A stretch of 55,421 bases of DNA, taken from NCBI RefSeq assembly GCF_019112545.1, contig NW_025064902.1, positions 795,951-851,371 of the forward strand. The letters are read 5' to 3'. The position numbers and the translations under genes are program-made. Source of the stretch: Guyanagaster necrorhizus. Its lineage: Eukaryota; Basidiomycota; Agaricomycetes; Agaricales; Physalacriaceae. The notes under the pieces are model-generated. The model did no database searches, was not told the DNA's origin, and saw only the letters and a list, made by a program, of their open reading frames with translations. Within the stretch, counting starts at the first letter, position 1. Each line of letters opens with the position of its first letter. Positions 45,341 through 55,421 of the stretch are shown piece after piece.

Positions 45341-45432
45341 TACAGCTCCCTAGTCACTGCTGCAGTCCATTGGTATTTTTGGCAAGTCAAATACCTTGAA
45401 GTATTTGGTGGATTTATTGGGTAAATCCACAG

Positions 45433-45720
45433 TGTTGGAATACAAGCTGAGCTGAATGTTGGCATAAAGCAAACTTGATGGATTGATGGATTAGTATGCA
45501 GATATGATAACTAGGTCCAACCAGTGTTGTACTCTCTTGTACTCTTGAGCACAGCTCCATTTGCTTCCATAGCAATTATTCCCTCAATACTTATATATCT
45601 ATGATACTTGATACTTAGCTATGTTATAGACTATGCATTTTCATTTAAATATGACTGTATTCTGGCATATTGAATACAATCTTCATTCATTCTACTTGTG
45701 CTCAAGTGCTCACTCTAACA
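45433..45720 (+). repeat. Possible Ty1/copia-type LTR
   Basis: TGTTGGAATACAAGC...CACTCTAACA, 288 bp, has the TGTTGG...TCTAACA ends common in copia LTRs and an AT-rich TATA-like centre (CTTATATATC at ~45590). No target duplication and no second copy are visible, so this rests on the ends alone. Confidence 0.35.
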
Positions 45721-48700
45721 ACGATTTCAATACATTATAGGTCCTGACCATACCTAAAAATCCATTGAAGCACACTCTAGTATTATCTTGTCTTGCTGAT
45801 AAACACTGGTCATTTATTAATTCTATCTATACACAAAAACTCAAACCACCATTCCCAATCATGTCCTTGCAAGTCTCACCCATGATGTCTGACTGGCCAT
45901 AAACAAAGACCAACCCAGAATGTCCGATACATCGATATTGAGCTAATATATGTCTCAACTTGCAATCCATAACCATTAGTATCCATCTAGGCTTGTGGAA
46001 TTGTAACACTGTTGGTGTCTACTCTAGAGGAGTTGTGGAAGGCAATGGTGGTCATAGTGATGAGAATAACTGTGTCAGTTAGCAATTCTTTTTATCTTTT
46101 CATCCATCCTGACTTTGGATCATTATAATACAATCTTCCTCTGGAGTATCCACCCCACAAACAACAAGGGATATGCTCAGTTCAAGATGTATTTCTGAGA
46201 ATATCTCTTCCCTATCTACTCCTCTCCTTCATAGACTGACAGCTCCTCAAGGACAGTGCTATGGGTAGACTAATGACATCCATATCATATTCCATGCTAA
46301 TGGCACACTTTGCATAGGAGGAACCCAACATATTGGTAAGTCTTACTATATTGCTTCCTCTTTCATCCGATCACTAAACAACACACAGGCCAAGCATTCT
46401 TTGACCAAGACCTCACCACTGCCATTGAGGAGACCTCTCCTTACAACACCAAGACCACTGAAGTCAAAGAAAATGCCAATGACTATGCATTTGGTGATGA
46501 CCTCTAAGGTGGTCTCCTTCTGTGAGTGTCTATCATCATCTTCTATGTTCTCTGTTATTGATGCTTCTGGCACAGCTGGGCTACAGTCTGTGCAGACTGT
46601 ACAGCTAGCTTCGAGTCTTCTCCTGATGGTTATCTTACTGAAGCTAGAGGTATTGCAGTAATAGTTCTGACACTGGTGTTTTCTTATGAAGGAGGAAATA
46701 GCATCATTACCAACATGATCAACAGTGGGAATGTGATGACACTGATGCCAAGAGAAGCACTACTTCAGTCCAGTTGCTCCTAGGATGATGGTAATATCAG
46801 TGTGTCACTCTATTTCTAATATGAATAACACCACTGTTGTGTGGTATTTCCTGAGCACTGGATTCTGCAACAAGGTTAGTACATTCAACCTGACCACTTT
46901 CCGTTACTAAAATGACTCTAATACTTCAAGTACATTAGCAGAATGGGTGGCCCCACCTTGATTACCACCAGGGCAGACTTCCAGACTGTTCCACTCATAA
47001 TAACCATGCAAGTTCATGAGAGCCAAAACAGCCAAAAGAGATCATCAGCTTACAAGTCTTTATGCATCCCAGCAAAGTACTGCATGGATATTCAAAATTC
47101 AGTGCTGAGAAGAGATTCCATGTGAAGCACATAGCTCACTGCACTGGACACATTGCTCTGCATGGAGATTTGATTAGAGAATATTCTCCTGCAAGGCTAT
47201 ACTATGCTCACTTGGTCCAAATTTTTGATGAAATATCCCAGCTTCCAGAGTGTCAGAATCCTCTGTGAGCATAGAGGAAATGATGGACCGAAGCAAATAT
47301 TAGGACCGACATGTCAATTTTGAACAAGAGACATCTCTCTGCAGAATATGATGAAGGCACCAGATGCTAAAAGATTGACTTTTTATGCTTGTCACTGTCA
47401 ATCACTTCAGGTATGGATCCTACCAAGGTAGCATTTGAAGCCATGTCGACCTGCTGAATGGAGTGTCCTTTGTTGTTCATTTTATACTCCCCCACAACCG
47501 ATAGCCACTTTTGTGCCCCTGCTAATTTCATAGTTCTGGTTGCTTCTATAGTGAGAGAGTGCACTGCTGAGAAGACTTATTTCTGTTTAACCTGGGGCTC
47601 ATAGAATAGCTTTACATATCCTTTGAATGTCTTTCAAACAAGTCCTGGATATTGCAGTGAGCACATCCCTGTACAAATAGCAAGTTGGCTGCCATGGCCC
47701 TCTCAAAGCACTACCACAAAAACCAAGAGAAAGAGAGCATAAAGTCCTGAAAATAATTAAATCCCCCAAGTAATAGCTCATATTTATTGGGTTTTAAAGA
47801 TGAAGAAAACAGGCTGGCAATCACCTGGTGCCACAAAAAAAAACACTCACCATCGACTCAAGCTAGCCAACTTGGAATTCTGCAGCATTACTTCCGCATT
47901 ACAAACTAGAAGTAGACCATTACTCTTGGTTCATGCTGTGATGAACTTTGTTTTCAAAGCTCAACAATACAGAAAGCATCTACCAAAGTAGCTGGATGTC
48001 AAGAAGTCAAAAGGGCAACCCAAGATGGGTTTGTCAGTATTGATCAGGTGTGTGGCCTGATATCTGGCCTTGGCAAAAGACTCAAATCCTTTCAAGCAAC
48101 CACCAAAGTCATCAAGACTTGACAGTGAATGATTCAGCAGCTTCATGAGTGCACACTACACAGAAATACAATGATGAAAATTCTTCAATCCTCCAGATGT
48201 TTTCTAATGATATCCATGGTATACAGCAGCCTCTGTTTTCGGGGTCTTGCCTCGTTCTTCATTCTGCAGTGTTCATGGATACCCTTCTGAAGCTCTGATG
48301 CTAGCTCAGCCATTTCTTGGACTTGACTCTGGGCCAATGCCTGCCTGATCATTACTGTCTGGACTTGTTTATGAGTACATTTGAAGTCAAGGCGGAATCA
48401 TGGTGTCTTGGGTAGTGTACAGCTTGAAGGTTTATCAAAGCTGGTAAAGTTCACAATGAACAGAGGGAAAGACACTGTTTTCATCTTTATTTAGAATTCT
48501 CTGCTGAAGAAATATGTTTCAGTGTAAGTATATCAGTGAATGATGGATGCCTATGTCATATCATATGGGGCCTTTGGTGATCCAGTCTACTTTTACTGCT
48601 CATTCACATTGATTTCAACAAGGAGAGGATGGATGATCCAGAAGGGTCTGACTGAAATTGAGTCATGCCCAGCTGAAAAGAAAGTGCAGAAACCAATAGA

Positions 48701-51700
48701 CCTCTTTGCTTATAACAATGGATGTTTAGTCCTATTATCAATTGTTTTCACTGAAAAAAGATTGAAGATGAAATGGCTCTACTGAGGTATAGCATCTACT
48801 TGGTGATGCTGTTGGTTCACTATGCCATATTGAACTGTATTCTCTTCAAGTTCTGGGGTTGCTTTGATAAATCGTAGAATGTAGTTGCTAAATTCCAAGT
48901 CAATAAATGTTTTGATTGCACTGCTAGTCAACCATGTCTGGCATAGCTTCACACTGTATTCCCTGCAAATTTCGGTCATTTATTGGTATTTCTGCAACCA
49001 TCAAGGAAGTAATTTCTGGTATGTTTTCTGCAGCCCTCATCAATGCCATTGTCGATGAAACATCAGGGAGTTCTAGGAAGGGCCTGCTTATTTGGCCCCC
49101 AAGTATCTGTGGTGCACTGCCATAGAATACTACTTCTGATTGCATATCATCAGGTGTGTACCAGATTCATCCATTGTGCTACATGACAATGAGATTTACC
49201 TAGCAGCACTTTATCTCATGTTATTACAAGACTACCAATGAAAGCAAAGGAGAACTCTTGTGTCAAATCAAATACATGGGCTATCATAGAAGTACTATAA
49301 GGACCAAAATGTGAGTATATTTCCACAGTGATTGAGTGCCTCTTTTATGAACAAATGAAACAAAGAGGACCTGCAGATAACAACAGAGTGGGAAACTAAC
49401 TTGTTGGATATCTTGAGGTCATAGTGATGCCAAGGTAATATACTGCCATAGCTCTTTATTCTTTATATAACAATAACAGCTCTGCAGGTCCCAAATATAT
49501 AGTACTTAGACTGAGCATCACAATCTCCCCACAGAAGAATTTGCAGTCTGAATTTACCAAGCATCCAGCACAGAACTCGAAATTGCATTCTCGATACCAA
49601 TACACTAATTCCAGTGGCATATCCAGTTACCCAGATTATACTCAACATTCCCAAGAGAGATGTCACACCCACATCCCAAACACACCATCTTGTCTCGTTC
49701 AACCCTATCTGCATCAACCCAAGGCTCACACCTGAGGAAAAGTCACCTCTGCTCCATATTGTTTTGGCTGAACCAATAAAGTGGGCTCTCAAACATTTTC
49801 AGGAAGCTCACTTCAGGACTGTTCTACGACACCAGGAACATCTCTTTCTGATATATGCTGAGTACTCATGTGGGCAGGCTGTGATAAGATGAGCTCTAGC
49901 TTGGACTCTGTGAAGAGACACTGACCAAGATCCTTGGGGTTGCAGTTGGAATGGTAATTCTTTGTGGACAGTGATCATCATTTGGACAGGGTAGGAGAAT
50001 TGCCACCTGCACCTTCTGCAGTGACAATGGCATGAGCAGCTCATTTATCTCGATGGTGCACTCCAGCCTGAAGGTGACCATAAGGTAGAAGATATTTTGG
50101 GAACAGGTGCTTGAATCTGAACATTCATGGCTGCTCTATATGCTGGTGCCAAATGATTCATGAAAGATATTGAGGAATTCACAGGGACAAGCTGCCTTGC
50201 ACTAGATTGGTAAGAAGTAGGATAGCCTAGTCTGTTCATTGTGGAAGGAGATGTGGGAATGGATGCAGTGGGTGACTATCATAGTCCGGATTGCTTTTAA
50301 GTAGGTCTGTGCAGAGGGACAAAGCCAGACAATGAATGGTGGCACCCAGACTTGTCTTTGTTGCATGCCTCAGACTTGCCTCCCCTGTCTTTGCCCTCCC
50401 ACATGCTTTGGCAAAAATATTGTCAAGTAGATGAGTGCACAGCATGAGATAACAGCTCATAGAGCAATGTCCTAATCTTCAGGAATGCAATATTCTTTGG
50501 CTCTCTTTGTGATCATCCAGGAATAGTTTTATCTGCACTTATCTGCACTCATGAAGGATGCCACCCTTAGTGTTTGTTGTCAGCTGGTGCCAATGGCAGT
50601 CAAAATTAGCATGGTCAGATATAAAAAGAGCATGGCTGACAGAAAGAGAACATTCTCTGCAAGGAAGGCATTTGATGTCTCTGTGAGTTCTCTGTTTGAA
50701 TAAGGGATGGTGGGAAAATACCAGACATAGTATGCTCATTGTCAGGTATAGAGGCCGGTTTTGACTCTGAGGACAAGGATAGCATGGTATGGTTGATGCA
50801 CCCTTGAATGTTAGACACAGTATTGATGTCTATGTCAAACTGCCTACTGCATGATTGAATTGGAGCTAGAAAGATAGTCAAACCTAAACATACTAACCAC
50901 ACACTTTCTCACTGGTACTCTCAGCCGTATGGCTGCTGGCAGTCAAGAAGGGAGGTGAGGAAGGTGATGTTGTAGTTGGGGTCCAAAAAAGAGACATTAT
51001 ATCCTGTAGATAGGATTGGTAATGGCAGTCTTGAAAGGTGTGTGAGTCAGAGAGACTATTATTCTGTTCATGTGTCCATAACATGTCACATCTATGTCCT
51101 TTTCTTGATGACATTGATCAATGTCTTGTCTGTCATAGCACCGACAGGAGTTTCCAGGGTGCATATAACTTAAAAGAAGGATATGTTGGTCATGGGATGA
51201 CAGAGAGAGTGGCTTATCATTTTGGCAAGTTGCAGAAAATGTTGGCTGACAGTGAGACAATAGACAATTCCTTGTGGCCAAAGATACCTTGCTGAGTTTG
51301 AGAAGATGGGTGTTGATTTCATCTGGAAGTTTCATATGAGGATCGACTCCATCTCACAAGCATAGACCTTACCAGTCACAATGCTATCAATGAGGATAAG
51401 AAGGATGAGATATCCAGACAGCTGTGTAAACTATGGTCTGGCACTGGTGAAATCCCTCAGAAGGCTGCCACCATGCTACCACCAATGTGTCACCACAAAT
51501 GTGAAACATAAGAGGGAGAGGCTATGCAGTAAATTATTCATGTCTTATCAGGGAATTATCTCTCTTCCTTAAGACTCCATCCTTATCCATGGTCACAGAG
51601 AAGAGAAGTATTAAGAGTAATATCTGAAAGTCATAGGGATGGGTTAATATTGTAATGAGAAATTTGGTGCTTGAAGATGCTGGTCTGTGACTGAATGATA

Positions 51701-52719
51701 AAATACCCTAGGTAGTCTGTATTCAATTGTCCTGTCTGTGGAGATGTTTAAGTTAAAGTGGTGTGGAAGGAAATCTGACACATACCTTTGCAGAAGCATG
51801 GCTTGGACCATTAGCTTCAGAAGCATACCTATCCAAACATTGATAACTTTTGCCCAAAGATGCATGCCTTTCCAATTTCCCTTGAGAACATGGTCCTCAA
51901 CATGCTATGGGTGTGCAGGAGAAAGGCTGTACCTTTGTTCCAATGAATGATGACATGAAGGATGGCAGTGTGAACTCAGATGATATAGGCTTGAAGAAAA
52001 TCAGATAGTCAGTGATCTACTGGAAGAAAACGAGTTCAAAATAAAGCAGCCAGCATGATAAACATTCTGTGTATTGTGATGTTTCTTTGAAAGTCATGGT
52101 GGGCTGAATATAGCCAATGGCTCTTGTTGTGTTTGCCACACACACCTAAACTATGTCTTCTCTATTAGTATTGTCACCTTCCTTGGCTTTATTATCACTG
52201 CTGCAATATACCTACCTTCAATTAAATCATAAGCCTTGCAAAAACATGCTGCAATGATGTAAAACACATTGTGCTGTGGAGATCCTGGTAGTTGCATCTC
52301 TCAAATTCAATAAGATCCTTGACAAGAATTATCGGTCTCTATTCAATTCATACTGGGGTCATGAACCTCAAGAAGACCCAAGAAGAGATGGTCACATTTG
52401 GAGGACCTTTGTTCCCTATAGAGTTGAGTGGAAGTGGTGCATATTACGACTTTCTTCTACTAGCAATACTATGCTAAGCATAACCCATTACAGAACTGAA
52501 ACTGACCACAACTGCCAGCTCTGGTCACCAATATTTCTGTCCCATCCTTGTACCAAAATTTCCTCACCCTTCGTTCTCTCCCCTCATTGCCTTCCAAGTA
52601 TGAAATTACACTAAATCAATGGATTTTGATAAGAAATCCTAGTGCTGCCATCTGGCCTTGGGAATTGACATGGAGATCATCGCTGTTCATGCTGGGGGTC
52701 CCACAGGGAGAATCAGGGC
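45721..52719. other. 7-kb decayed region without recognisable gene
   Basis: CpG-poor with short frames on both strands. Some look like former exons: 46389-46506 plus (QAFFDQDLTTAIEETSPYNT, after an intron-like GTAAGT...ACACAG at 46336-46388), 47062-47268 plus (HVKHIAHCTGHIALHGDLIR), 48979-48779 minus (KLCQTWLTSSAIKTFIDLEF) and 49792-49463 minus. None has a motif I can name. If 45433-45720 is a 5' LTR, part of this could be a copia element, but I see no integrase or RT box. Confidence 0.45.
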
Positions 52720-52742
52720 TTAGGGTTAGGGTTAGGGTTAGG
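52720..52742 (+). repeat. Telomeric repeats at Coprina 3' junction
   Basis: Three perfect TTAGGG units plus TTAGG, ending exactly where homology to the other Coprina copy begins. Confidence 0.95.
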
Positions 52743-52745
52743 ACG

Positions 52746-52780
52746 GTGTACCCCCTTCGGCGAAGCCGTTGGGGGTACAC
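52746..52780 (-). promoter_or_regulatory. 3'-terminal hairpin of Coprina
   Basis: GTGTACCCCC (52746-52755) pairs with GGGGGTACAC (52771-52780). Inside, after a symmetric TT/TT, CGGC pairs with GCCG around GAA. It lies three bases from the telomeric repeats, at the very 3' end of the element RNA. A role in RT recognition or RNA protection is plausible but not shown. Confidence 0.85.
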
Positions 52781-52842
52781 AGTATGAGTAAAGAAATACT
52801 CACCTCAAAAGTGTTGAGGATTGCGGTATTGCTTGTTAAAGC

Positions 52843-52920
52843 GAATCAAGGTCCAACAGAGGGATGGGGTCACCATCTCTCACCCTGTTTCGCTTTTATA
52901 GCTCTTCAGGGACCTGATTC
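52843..52920 (-). ncRNA. Hammerhead ribozyme in Coprina 3' region
   Basis: Minus strand from 52920: GAATC-A-GGTCC (stem I), CTGAAGA, stem II GCT-ATAAA-AGC, GAAA, stem III ACAGGG paired with CCTCTGT (one G-U), with an inner GATGG/CCATC hairpin. Then comes the cleavage base T, and GGACC-TT-GATTC, which closes stem I with ten or eleven pairs and one bulge. All invariant core bases (CUGANGA, GAAA, UH) are present. The predicted cut is between 52855 and 52854 on the minus strand. Hammerheads are known in Penelope-like elements, where they are thought to process tandem transcripts. Confidence 0.88.
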
Positions 52921-53324
52921 ATAAGCAAATGACGCAAATGAGAGGTTTTGGCGGACCAATCATTTTCGCTTTATCAGCAATCACGCAATCCGCAGCACAA
53001 ATGAGGTGATACGGTTAGTAATTAAGGTACGAAGTCGTACCATTTATTATTCATACTTACTTACTCAGCGGCTTCTATTTAACCGGTTAGTCATACCATC
53101 TGACTAATTTTACCGTTTTACCGTCGGCTACTAAGTTAACCGGGCCCGAAGGCCGAGAACCTAGCCGGCCGTTCGCCGGTCCGGTGGCCGAGTCTAGAAC
53201 GTCGGACCGTTAGGTCCGGGTTAAGGTTCGGGTTAATCCGGTTAGGGTTTGGGGCTGAGTAAGCATTAATTAGTATGGTTCATTAATGCGTGACTGCGTC
53301 AACGATTAAGTTGACAGAACTTAC

Positions 53325-53340
53325 TTAGGGTTAGGGTTAG
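53325..53340 (+). repeat. Internal telomeric repeat in the Coprina 3' region
   Basis: TTAGGGTTAGGGTTAG, kept identical at 31906-31921 in the decayed copy. A further telomere-like degenerate stretch (GGTTAAGG, CGGGTTAATCC, GGTTAGGG) lies at 53219-53250. Confidence 0.9.
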
Positions 53341-53598
53341 TCCGCTGGCAGACTGCCTGCCATTAGTTTCCGAGCTTTGGAAACCAGTAAGTTCCTAATA
53401 AAGGGCGTCAATAATTTATATAGCGGAAGAATGTACATTATGGTTATAAGTGGGTACGTACCCGACTTGATTTAACTGTTACCCCCGGCGGATTTTTATA
53501 ACAGTCCAACTACTTGCGACCGTCCTGCATTTATAACCGGGATAAACCGCACTGTCCACAAGTCTGCTGTTTCGATCCGAAGACCTAGCAGAGTCGCA

Positions 53599-55421
53599 TC
53601 AGGATGTGCCCATAACCATATCTATGAAGACCTGCGGATCAACGCTGCTTCTGTCAGAATCGTCGCCAGCAGCAGACGAATCAGAAGGTGGAACGTTTTG
53701 ATCCGAGGATAGAGAATCTTCATCGTACTTACGGAGAACCATCTTTTTCCAAAGACTGGTCATGTCGAACAGATTTTTAGTACGTTTTTTACTAACTATC
53801 GTTCGTCTATTGAGGATACCAATTGTTCTTATATCCAGCATGCCACGAGGGCCTGCCGGGGTTTCAACAGCCATCAAAAGACGGTTGTCTACCTCCGACG
53901 GTGGTATGTCTCCATACATCACCGACATATTATTCGGCGCAGTGCCGAGGCGCTCGATTCTTTCGACTCGATCGCGCCAGGTACCCAGGATGATATCTCC
54001 GAGTTCTTTCGCTTTGAAATAATTCCACGCGGTATTATATGTGGACTTAAGTACTAAAACGCCGCTGTCATCTCCCCGCTGGGCAGCTACGCCCAATCGA
54101 TCTGACCATCGTTTAGCAATATTATCTTTCATCCATTTATACACGTAATCCGCAGGATAGCCGCGTGCAATGTATAAAGCATTTAAACTTTTAATAGCAT
54201 CTTTGTAGTGCTCATGTTTACTACTTAACACAGCTAACCTGGACATCTCACCAATAAAGGTACCGCGTTTAACGTCAAGCGGATGATGGGATATCCATGG
54301 AATTCTTTCTTGGTGGGAGCGAGCTTTCCGATAAGGCATGTGTTGTATCGTGTTATTAGCATCGATATATACAGTCATGTCCAGGAACGCGAGATGTGAG
54401 GGACTCGCTTCCCACTCTATTCTACAGCCGTCGAAGGCCACCGTTTGCAACTGCGCTAATGCTTCTCTTTCGTCATTAGCGTAAACAATGGCTAGACAGT
54501 CATCAATGTACCTTCCATAGAAAGGAACATTGGCGGTAAATTCTAATTGACGCTCGAAGTACCAGCCATAAAGGTTAGCAAGATCGGGCGAATCGGCAAC
54601 GCCCATTGCAAGGCCGTTCCGTTGTTCAAAAAATAAATCATTATACTGTAGAACCAAATTCTTATTACCGACCGATAGACATTTGAGGAAAATCTGTTCT
54701 CGTCTAAGAGAATCCTCGTCGCCTTCTGTACCGTAATACTCTCCGTATAGATGAGTAATTACATCTAGACACCTTTGGATTGGTATATTCGGATAAAAAG
54801 CGACTACGTCACCCGTAACAATATAAATTTTACGAGTTCGATCTAGTTGAATTTGACTTAATTTTATCGCCAAGTCTTTAGATCCATGCAAAATGGTTGG
54901 CGCCGATTGGACAATCGGTTTAAGAATTTTAGACACATATTTAGCTGCCGGATTCTGGATGGCGGAGTGGCATGGTATTATTGGCCGCATTTTAACAGGC
55001 TCCTTGTGAATTTTAGGAATACCGTAAAATGTAGGCACCACGTGTTGTGCTCCTGGCGAAGTAATTTTCGACCGGAAATATTTCCCTAATTGGAATCCGT
55101 TAGGAAGGTAGGCTTCAGCTAGCCCCGCAATTTCTTCCATGTCTGTGCATTGTTTATCGCATATCGCATTAATCATTAATAAATGTAACGGTGTATAATT
55201 ACTACTATCGTTAACGATATCGAGCGACTTCTCTATAATCCACTGGCGCGTAGATACAGCTATGCCCAGATTCTTGTCTGTGTTCGTAACCAAGTAATTG
55301 TTACGATCCAAGAATTTTTGAATCTGGCTCGGTTTAGGGGCGAGCGCCGTAAGAGGCCCGTCCGATTCCGCTGGGATATTGGCGATCGTGTCGAACACGA
55401 AGCGCTCTCCCGCAGCGATGC
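53599..55421 (-). CDS. Coprina reverse transcriptase (5' end beyond window)
   Basis: Open from the window edge (reading IAAGERFVFDTIANIPAE) to a stop at 53599. Numbering from the in-frame GTG at 55398, the Penelope landmarks are TDKN (40-43), GIPKIHKEPVKMRPI (126-140), TGDVVAFYPNIP with the motif A Asp (197), NGLAMG (261-266), YIDD (297-300) and HLAFLDMTVYID (335-346). A thumb-like region with HQERIPWISHHPLDVKR and KHEHYKDAIKSLNALYIARG follows. All catalytic Asp are present. After ~430 no endonuclease follows; the last 170 residues end in a Ser/Asp-rich tail (DEDSLSSDQNV). It would copy its RNA onto chromosome-end DNA in the nucleus. Nothing in the visible part is broken, so this copy may be active if its 5' part is whole. 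Confidence 0.95.
   Translation of the reverse strand, partial: IAAGERFVFDTIANIPAESDGPLTALAPKPSQIQKFLDRNNYLVTNTDKNLGIAVSTRQWIIEKSLDIVNDSSNYTPLHLLMINAICDKQCTDMEEIAGLAEAYLPNGFQLGKYFRSKITSPGAQHVVPTFYGIPKIHKEPVKMRPIIPCHSAIQNPAAKYVSKILKPIVQSAPTILHGSKDLAIKLSQIQLDRTRKIYIVTGDVVAFYPNIPIQRCLDVITHLYGEYYGTEGDEDSLRREQIFLKCLSVGNKNLVLQYNDLFFEQRNGLAMGVADSPDLANLYGWYFERQLEFTANVPFYGRYIDDCLAIVYANDEREALAQLQTVAFDGCRIEWEASPSHLAFLDMTVYIDANNTIQHMPYRKARSHQERIPWISHHPLDVKRGTFIGEMSRLAVLSSKHEHYKDAIKSLNALYIARGYPADYVYKWMKDNIAKRWSDRLGVAAQRGDDSGVLVLKSTYNTAWNYFKAKELGDIILGTWRDRVERIERLGTAPNNMSVMYGDIPPSEVDNRLLMAVETPAGPRGMLDIRTIGILNRRTIVSKKRTKNLFDMTSLWKKMVLRKYDEDSLSSDQNVPPSDSSAAGDDSDRSSVDPQVFIDMVMGTS

Larger units (their letters stand above)
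33841..45350. mobile_element. Candidate large transposon: acidic protein plus SNF2
   Basis: The TIR-like sequence and minisatellite stand at the left (33841-34440, plus), and the same minisatellite in the opposite orientation at the right (45054-45340). Between them lie two broken genes on the minus strand, a large protein with acidic N-terminus and a SNF2 helicase. A shorter deletion copy sits at 10464-12640 and a gene-free TIR derivative at 28181-29023. No right TIR is seen and no transposase is recognised, so the boundary and the mobile nature are inferred. Confidence 0.4.
52720..55421 (-). mobile_element. Coprina-type Penelope-like element, well preserved
   Basis: Sense strand is minus; the 5' part runs past the window. 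It contains one long RT ORF without any GIY-YIG endonuclease, a non-coding 3' region of ~850 bases with an internal telomeric repeat, a hammerhead ribozyme, a terminal hairpin and then telomeric repeats. Endonuclease-free Penelope-like elements are known from several eukaryotes, fungi included, where they are attached to telomeric repeats and thought to prime on the chromosome end. The order TTAGGG then antisense 3' end fits that. It keeps CpGs, unlike the copy at 31 kb. Confidence 0.93.

Noticed and set aside
53599..55421. GIY-YIG endonuclease in the Penelope-like ORF
   Set aside because: The C-terminal ~170 residues show no GIY, YIG or downstream Arg/Glu pattern and end in a Ser/Asp-rich tail. 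The element is of the endonuclease-free type.

Overview
The window reads as nuclear DNA of a filamentous basidiomycete, most likely an Agaricomycete, from a subtelomeric, transposon-rich chromosome arm. The signs are introns of 50-60 bases with GT...AG ends, TTAGGG telomeric repeats joined to endonuclease-free Penelope-like elements of the Coprina type, a Ty3 chromovirus, a Zn2Cys6 regulator, and an intron-containing nuclear tRNA-Gly. I cannot name the species.

Layout. 1-129 is the tail of an LTR. 2125-10182 is a full-length Ty3/gypsy chromovirus with a 5-bp target duplication, near-identical LTRs and a coding region broken by many TGA codons. 10464-12640 is an internally deleted copy of a SNF2-helicase unit. 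13.1-28.2 kb is a CpG-retaining island holding MYND-finger gene relics, a pair of ~1-kb inverted repeats (15851-16871 and 27171-28180), about ten tRNA-like modules, a Zn2Cys6 transcription-factor gene (19491-20253, minus) and a tRNA-Gly(TCC) gene (20462-20555, plus). 28181-29023 is a terminal-inverted-repeat element filled with a ~70-bp minisatellite. 29496-30759 is a metallo-beta-lactamase-fold pseudogene. 31296-33840 is a decayed Coprina element. 33841-45350 holds a broken acidic multi-domain protein gene and a broken SNF2 helicase, bracketed by the same minisatellite in opposite orientations; this may be a large DNA transposon. 44507-45004 is a solo LTR with target duplication. 45.7-52.7 kb is decayed sequence I cannot identify. 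52720-55421 is a well-preserved Coprina element whose reverse transcriptase ORF runs off the right edge.

Main result. Both Coprina copies carry, on their sense (minus) strand close to the 3' end, a sequence that folds as a complete hammerhead ribozyme. They also share a 3'-terminal hairpin, lying right next to telomeric repeats, in which two base pairs of the stem differ in a compensatory way. The orientation (TTAGGG on the plus strand, then the antisense of the element's 3' end) is what priming on a chromosome-end 3'-OH would give, and places the telomere to the right. The other strong pattern is compartmentalised CpG loss: transposon-rich stretches have lost CpG to TpG/CpA, which explains almost all stop codons and several lost catalytic residues, while the 13-28 kb island and the rightmost element keep their CpGs.
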